A stretch of DNA of 64,000 nt from Bacillota bacterium. GTDB lineage: Bacteria > Bacillota > Clostridia > Peptostreptococcales > Anaerovoracaceae. A program made the position numbers and the translations under genes. The DNA lies in the NCBI GenBank assembly GCA_017557505.1, contig JAFYYP010000013.1, forward strand, positions 1 through 64,000, given 5' to 3'. This document shows, piece by piece, positions 59,489-64,000 of the stretch (its first letter is position 1; every line of letters starts with the position of its first letter). The notes below the pieces were generated by a model. The model had not been told where the DNA came from. It searched no databases and saw only the letters and a program-made list of their open reading frames with translations.

Positions 59489-60730
59489 TTATGTCAACGA
59501 TTTATTGAACAGCACTTTGTACATCTGCTTGAACATGTTGAAGCACGCATCTCTGCGGATGCGGCCTCTGTTGCCCTGACGGAAATGCTCGCTTACTTTG
59601 ACTTCGTCCTTGTACCAGACGCCGATATAATAACGGCCTACTTCTTTTCCCTCATCGGGGTTCGGTCCTGCGTTGCCGGTCACCGCGACGCACAGATCGC
59701 AGCCGGTCTTCTTATGAAGTCCTTCCGCCATTTCCATCGCGCATTCGGGGCTGATGGCGCCGTATTTATCCAACGTGGATTTATAGACGCCGAGTTCTTC
59801 CATTTTCGCACGGTTGCTGTACGTCACGCACGAACGGTCGAAGAATGCGGAAACGCCGGGTTTATCCGTGACCCTCGCAGCGAACATGCCGCCGGTCATG
59901 GATTCGGCTGCCGCCAGAGAAATGCAGTCCATGTGCATACGGTCCAGCACGACGTCTTCCAGATCTTCGTCATCGACAGAGAACACAAAGTTGCCTACTC
60001 TGCTGAGTACTTCCATCATCATGTCGTCTACAGCTTCGATGGCTTCGGCTCGGGTCGCTCTCTTAGACGCGATGCGCAGCGTGCACTCCCCTTCTCCCGC
60101 GTACGTCGCGAGCGTCGGGTCCGTCTGAGCGTCGATCAGATCCATGAGTTCGGTCTCTAGGCGTGATTCTCCGATCTCCGTCGTGCGCAGGTTGCGGTAA
60201 TAGATGACAGCGTCGGCTCTGCGGATCAACTCGGGCTTGACGCAGTTCTCGAACATCGGTTTCATTTCGCGCGGCGGTCCCGGCATGGAGACGATCATCT
60301 TTCCGTCCTTTTCCAGCATGAAACCGGGCGCTGTTCCGTTCGGATTCGGCAGGATCTGCGCGTGTTCCGGGAAATAAGCCTGTTTCAGATTATTATCGGT
60401 AAAGACGGACCATCTCTTCGCAAAATGTTCCTTCAGGATCTTAGTTTGCTCCGGGAATTCGACGATAGTCTCACCGAAGTATTCCGCGATCATTTCTTTC
60501 GTGAGGTCGTCTTCCGTTGGACCCAGACCGCCCGTCGTGATGACAAGATCGCAGTCGTGATAGGCGTAAGCGAGCAGATCCTTCAGACGCGCAGGATTAT
60601 CGCCCACGGTAAAGTGATACATCACGTCGTGGCCGATCAGGCGCAGCTGTTCGCTTAAATACTGTACGTTCGTGTTGAGGATGGAACCGAACAGGATCTC
60701 GGTCCCGACAGTTAAAAGAGCGCTCTTCAT
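59489..60730 (-). CDS. cinA: CinA-family protein (competence/damage-inducible)
   Basis: A full-length CinA of 413 residues: an N-terminal MoCF/COG1058 domain (LLTVGTEILFGSILNTNVQYLSEQL, TTGGLGPTEDDLTKEMIAE), a KH-like middle part and a C-terminal CinA domain (AAESMTGGMFAARVTDKPG, GLHKKTGCDLCVAVTGNAGPNP) of the nicotinamide-nucleotide amidase type. In Bacillus cinA-recA forms a unit; here recA has its own SOS promoter 38 bp behind the cinA stop. pgsA ends 2 bp upstream of its start. Confidence 0.93.
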   Translation of the reverse strand: MKSALLTVGTEILFGSILNTNVQYLSEQLRLIGHDVMYHFTVGDNPARLKDLLAYAYHDCDLVITTGGLGPTEDDLTKEMIAEYFGETIVEFPEQTKILKEHFAKRWSVFTDNNLKQAYFPEHAQILPNPNGTAPGFMLEKDGKMIVSMPGPPREMKPMFENCVKPELIRRADAVIYYRNLRTTEIGESRLETELMDLIDAQTDPTLATYAGEGECTLRIASKRATRAEAIEAVDDMMMEVLSRVGNFVFSVDDEDLEDVVLDRMHMDCISLAAAESMTGGMFAARVTDKPGVSAFFDRSCVTYSNRAKMEELGVYKSTLDKYGAISPECAMEMAEGLHKKTGCDLCVAVTGNAGPNPDEGKEVGRYYIGVWYKDEVKVSEHFRQGNRGRIRRDACFNMFKQMYKVLFNKSLT

Positions 60731-60732
60731 GG

Positions 60733-61254
60733 TTATTCCTTAAAGACCTGTTTATTCTGGACGATATATTCGATACCGCTGTAGACGGTCATGACCATGC
60801 TGGCCCACAGGAAAACAGTTGCCAGCGTCTGCAGCACGGGATGGTAACTGCGGAGGATCAGAAGCGGTACGGCGATCATCTGCAGCACCGTCTTGATCTT
60901 GCCGCTCATGCCGGCAGCGATGACGATGCCGTTGGCTGCAGCGACGGTACGCATGCCGGACACGGCGAATTCTCGAAGCAGGATGATGATGAGCATCCAG
61001 GCCGGTACCGTATGGTCTTCGATCATCAGGCAGAAAGCCGAATACACAAGGATCTTGTCCGCCAGCGGATCCATGATCTTGCCGAAATTCGTGACGAGAT
61101 CGTATTTGCGGGCGATCTTGCCGTCCAGCATGTCCGTAAACGAAGCCAGAATAAAAACAATGAAAGCAGCCAGGTACAGATGCTTCATGTACAGAATGAC
61201 GAAGACCGGCACGGCGATGATGCGCGCCAGCGTGAGTTTATTTGGCAGATTCAT
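60733..61254 (-). CDS. pgsA: CDP-diacylglycerol-glycerol-3-phosphate 3-phosphatidyltransferase
   Basis: PgsA, 173 residues, an integral membrane enzyme that makes phosphatidylglycerol phosphate. The CDP-alcohol phosphatidyltransferase motif D-x2-DG-x2-AR-x8-G-x3-D-x3-D is complete in DMLDGKIARKYDLVTNFGK and the following IMDPLADK. About five or six hydrophobic helices are visible. The start is ATG 61254 (MNLPNKLTLARI), within the end of rimO; a longer frame to 61308 adds non-family residues. It is coupled to rimO upstream and cinA downstream, a common Bacillota order. Confidence 0.95.
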   Translation of the reverse strand: MNLPNKLTLARIIAVPVFVILYMKHLYLAAFIVFILASFTDMLDGKIARKYDLVTNFGKIMDPLADKILVYSAFCLMIEDHTVPAWMLIIILLREFAVSGMRTVAAANGIVIAAGMSGKIKTVLQMIAVPLLILRSYHPVLQTLATVFLWASMVMTVYSGIEYIVQNKQVFKE

Positions 61255-62551
61255 AACATACTCCCGATAGATCGTAATCGAATGCGTCGGTGATGGTGAC
61301 CGGGACAAACATGCCCGGTTTCAGTCCCGCCAGACCGGTAAAAAGCACGCCGTCGTCGATCTCCGGCGCGTCGTAAGCGGTACGGCCGCTGTAGGAACCG
61401 TCCTCGAAGACTTCTTCGACAAGTACTTCGAGCGTTTTCCCTATGTATTTCTGATTGTTATCAAGCGAGATCTTCTGCTGCAGCGCCATGATGCGGTCCG
61501 CTCGTCTCTGTTTGACGTCGCTGCGCACCTGATTAGGCATCTTTGCTGCGGCAGTTCCCTCTTCTTTGGAATACGGAAACACGCCGAGACGGTCGAACTT
61601 CATGTCTTCGACAAAAGCATACAGAGCATTGAAGTTTTCCTTCGTTTCGCCCGGGAAACCCGTGATAAGAGTCGTACGAATGACAATATCCGGTATTTGT
61701 TTACGTAATTCTCGTATGGTAGACCTTATGCTGTGCTCCGTCGATTTGCGGTTCATTGCCTTCAGGATGATGTCGGAGCTGTGCTGGATGGGGATATCGA
61801 TGTATTTGCAGATCTTCGGCTCGTCCTTCATGACCCGGATCAACTCCGGTGTGATCTCATCTTCGTAGCAATACATCAGGCGGATCCATCGGATACCGTC
61901 GATCGCGCACAGATCTTTTAAGAGCTTCGGAAGCATATCGCTTCTGCCGAAATCGCGTCCGTAACCGGTCACGTCCTGGGCGATCACGACGAGTTCCTTC
62001 ACACCCTGCTCTGCCAGTTGTTTTGCCTCGGCGAGGATGGCTTCCGGCTTTCTGCTGCGGTACAGTCCGCGGATATAGGGGATCGCGCAATACGTACACA
62101 CGTTATTGCATCCTTCAGCGATCTTGATGGCAGCGGAAACCCCTCCTGCATACAGTCTGGGCAGTTCTTCGTACTCTTTCGCGGCCTTTTGCGCCGCAAT
62201 GCGTTCCTTACGCATGCCCTGCACGATCTCCGGCAGCTTCGCGTAATCATTGACGCCAAGCAGATGATCGACTTCCGGCATTTCCTTTGCGAGTTCCTTC
62301 GCGTAGCGCTGGGACAGGCAGCCTGTAACGATCAGTTTCTGTCCAACTCTCTTTTCGCGGATCAGATCGAAGATCGCCTCGATGGACTGCTGCTTGGCAT
62401 CGTGAATGAAACCGCAGGTATTCACCATCAGGATATCCGCTTTCTTGATATCCTGCGTCTCTTCCACGTCGATACCATTCAGCAAAGCAAGCGCATTTTC
62501 CGAATCTACCGTATTCTTTTCACAGCCAAGTGTTTTCAGATATATTTTCAT
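61238..62551 (-). CDS. rimO: Ribosomal protein S12 methylthiotransferase RimO
   Basis: RimO, 437 residues, a radical SAM methylthiotransferase acting on Asp88 of S12. It has the N-terminal UPF0004 domain (KIYLKTLGCEKNTVDSENAL, MVNTCGFIHDAKQQSIEAI, VTGCLSQRY) with three cluster cysteines, the radical SAM motif IAEGCNNVCTYCAIP, and a C-terminal TRAM domain (GKTLEVLVEEVFEDGSYSGR, DAPEIDDGVLFT). GCEKNTVDSE and the TRAM sequence favour RimO over MiaB. It follows the translocase gene with no gap. Confidence 0.95.
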   Translation of the reverse strand: MKIYLKTLGCEKNTVDSENALALLNGIDVEETQDIKKADILMVNTCGFIHDAKQQSIEAIFDLIREKRVGQKLIVTGCLSQRYAKELAKEMPEVDHLLGVNDYAKLPEIVQGMRKERIAAQKAAKEYEELPRLYAGGVSAAIKIAEGCNNVCTYCAIPYIRGLYRSRKPEAILAEAKQLAEQGVKELVVIAQDVTGYGRDFGRSDMLPKLLKDLCAIDGIRWIRLMYCYEDEITPELIRVMKDEPKICKYIDIPIQHSSDIILKAMNRKSTEHSIRSTIRELRKQIPDIVIRTTLITGFPGETKENFNALYAFVEDMKFDRLGVFPYSKEEGTAAAKMPNQVRSDVKQRRADRIMALQQKISLDNNQKYIGKTLEVLVEEVFEDGSYSGRTAYDAPEIDDGVLFTGLAGLKPGMFVPVTITDAFDYDLSGVCYESAK

Positions 62552-64000
62552 TTAAAAGATTTCTTCAGGTACGCCGTCATCTTCGGGCGCGGATTCGCTC
62601 TCCAGCTGTTCGAACTGTTCGATCGACAGCAGGACCTTGCGCGGCCGCGATCCGTCTGCCGGGCCGACGATGCCGCGTTCTTCCATCATATCGATCAACC
62701 TTGCAGCGCGGTTATAACCGATGCGGAACCTTCTCTGCAGCATGGAAACGCTGGCCTGTTCTGCTCTTACGACGCATTCGATGGCGTCCGCAAGCAGCTC
62801 GTCTTCGTCGCTGTCAGCATCGTCTTTGCCGCTGCCGTTCGAACCGGAACCTGACGTCGTTCTTTCCATGGCGCGCAGAATGTCTTCGCTGTTATAGCGG
62901 AAGACGTTGGACTCTTCTTCGGATCCTTCCTCCGCTGCTTCCTTTGCGGCTTTCAGCGCTTCGTCCTGCTTCTTCAGATAATCGATCACAGCTTTGATCT
63001 CCTCGTCGGAGACCCAGCAGCCCTGTACGCGTTCCGGCTTCGCCATGCCCTGCGGGTAATACAGCATGTCGCCGTGACCCAGCAGTTTCTCTGCTCCTGT
63101 CATGTCGAGGATGACGCGCGAATCGATGCCGTTGGAGACGGACAGTGCAATGCGGCTCGGCACGTTGGCTTTGATGACGCCCGTCAGGATATCCGTAGAC
63201 GGTCTCTGCGTCGCGATGACCATGTGGATACCGGCGGCTCTCGCCTTCTGAGCCAGGCGGCAGATCGAATCTTCGACGGAATTCTGCGCGGTCATGATGA
63301 GGTCGGCCAGCTCGTCGATGATGATGACGATCTGCGGCATGGCCTTGTATTCTTCTCCGTTTGCGCGTACGGTCTCGTTATAGCTTTCGAGATCGCGCAC
63401 GTTCTCTTCCATGAACTTGTTGTAGCGCTCTTCCATTTCGCCGACTGCCCATCCGAGCGCGGCGGAAGCTTTATCCGGCTTGGTAACTACCGGGATGAGC
63501 AGATGCGGGATGCCCTTGTATCCGCTGAGTTCGACGGATTTCGGATCGATGAGGATCAGTTTGACCTCGTCCGGCGTCGCTTTGTAGAGCATGGAGAGGA
63601 TCATCGCGTTCTGGCACACGGATTTACCGGAGCCTGTCGTACCGGCGATCAGCAGGTGCGGCATCTTCTTCAGGTCCGCGATGACGCATTCGCCGCCGAC
63701 GTTCTTGCCCAGGCCGACGGAGATCTTGGACTTCGCGTTCTGGAATTCCTTGGACTCCAGAACTTCGCGGAGCGTTACGGAACTGGATTTGTCGTTCGAG
63801 ATCTCAATGCCAACGGCTGCCTTGCCGGGGATCGGCGCTTCGATACGCAGCGATTTTGCTCTCAGGTTGAGCGCAAGATCGTCCTGCAGCGAAACGATGC
63901 GGGAGATCTTGACACCGGGAGCAGGTTTTACCTCAAAGCGTGTGACCGTGGGTCCCTTGATCATGTTTTCTACAGTTGCGGATACGCCAAACGACGCGAG
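62552..64000 (-). CDS. ftsK: DNA translocase FtsK/SpoIIIE, C-terminal part (5' end outside window)
   Basis: The C-terminal 482 residues of an FtsK/SpoIIIE motor, open to the right edge. The alpha/beta motor has GPTVTRFEVKPAPGVKIS, Walker A IAGTTGSGKSVCQNAMI, VKLILIDPKSVELSGYKGIPHLL, Walker B IVIIIDELADLIM and ARAAGIHMVIATQRPSTDI. The gamma winged-helix domain lies at the end (AIECVVRAEQASVSMLQRRF, IGYNRAARLIDMMEERGIVGP), which reads KOPS/SRS-type signals. Whether it serves division or sporulation cannot be told from this part; the membrane domain is outside the window. Confidence 0.95.
   Translation of the reverse strand, partial: LASFGVSATVENMIKGPTVTRFEVKPAPGVKISRIVSLQDDLALNLRAKSLRIEAPIPGKAAVGIEISNDKSSSVTLREVLESKEFQNAKSKISVGLGKNVGGECVIADLKKMPHLLIAGTTGSGKSVCQNAMILSMLYKATPDEVKLILIDPKSVELSGYKGIPHLLIPVVTKPDKASAALGWAVGEMEERYNKFMEENVRDLESYNETVRANGEEYKAMPQIVIIIDELADLIMTAQNSVEDSICRLAQKARAAGIHMVIATQRPSTDILTGVIKANVPSRIALSVSNGIDSRVILDMTGAEKLLGHGDMLYYPQGMAKPERVQGCWVSDEEIKAVIDYLKKQDEALKAAKEAAEEGSEEESNVFRYNSEDILRAMERTTSGSGSNGSGKDDADSDEDELLADAIECVVRAEQASVSMLQRRFRIGYNRAARLIDMMEERGIVGPADGSRPRKVLLSIEQFEQLESESAPEDDGVPEEIF

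Overview
The window is a gene-dense chromosomal segment of a Bacillota (Firmicutes) bacterium, most likely a moderately GC-rich member of the Clostridia. The pointers are RNase J, IreB, HemZ, RuvX, a YlbF-family protein, the paired TIGR03960/TIGR03936 radical-SAM genes, an nusB-xseA-xseB-ispA-dxs-tlyA run, mutS-mutL-miaA next to an YnbB-type PLP enzyme, and Gram-positive LexA boxes (GAAC-N4-GTTC). The family or genus cannot be fixed from the sequence alone. No rRNA, canonical tRNA, CRISPR array, prophage or intact insertion sequence was seen.

Layout, left to right. 1-13.4 kb (+): a tightly packed run holding the end of rel, an MBL hydrolase, hemZ, hisS, aspS, a nadD-yqeK fusion, rsfS, leuS, RNase J, a YlbF protein and pepP. 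These serve the stringent response, tRNA charging, NAD synthesis, ribosome silencing and RNA decay. efp follows from its own promoter inside pepP and ends at a strong terminator. 14-18.7 kb (+): small accessory enzymes (nitroreductase, acetyltransferase, LUD protein, VanX-like dipeptidase, a hydrolase with an unknown C-terminal domain, a DIP1984-like protein). 18.7-26.8 kb (+): an unusual structured intergenic region, mltG, an Asp23/Gls24 protein, nusB, an M22 protein, xseA/xseB, ispA, dxs and tlyA. 26.8-27.0 kb: a compact, highly structured element that may be a stand-alone HEARO/omega-RNA. 27-36.3 kb (+): mutS, mutL, miaA, a tyrosine recombinase, a MATE exporter and the PLP enzyme. 36.3-38.6 kb: an SOS-controlled LysM protein, a DppA-type peptidase, a 590-bp non-coding stretch with operators and a possible small RNA gene, and a DUF6054-like protein.

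From 38.7 kb to the right edge the genes lie on the minus strand. A redox operon (four-cluster ferredoxin, FAD oxidoreductase, and a TorD-molybdoenzyme fusion without a Tat signal) sits directly behind ruvX. Then, reading left to right, come ireB, alaS, an ABC exporter with a very long coiled-coil permease, a DUF896 protein, a short ComEA-like protein, a YibE/F protein, the radical-SAM pair, obg, rpmA, rplU, recA (LexA box in its promoter), cinA, pgsA, rimO and the C-terminal part of an FtsK/SpoIIIE translocase cut by the window edge.

The points most worth following are the pseudoknotted element upstream of mutS, the tRNA-like T-arm in the region behind the DIP1984-like gene, the promoter-hairpins-terminator unit at 37.84-38.11 kb, the TorD-molybdoenzyme fusion that lacks the first cluster cysteine, and the two ribosomal protein oddities: L27 without its Firmicute N-terminal extension and no prp gene, and L21 with an added SAP/Rho-N-like tail.
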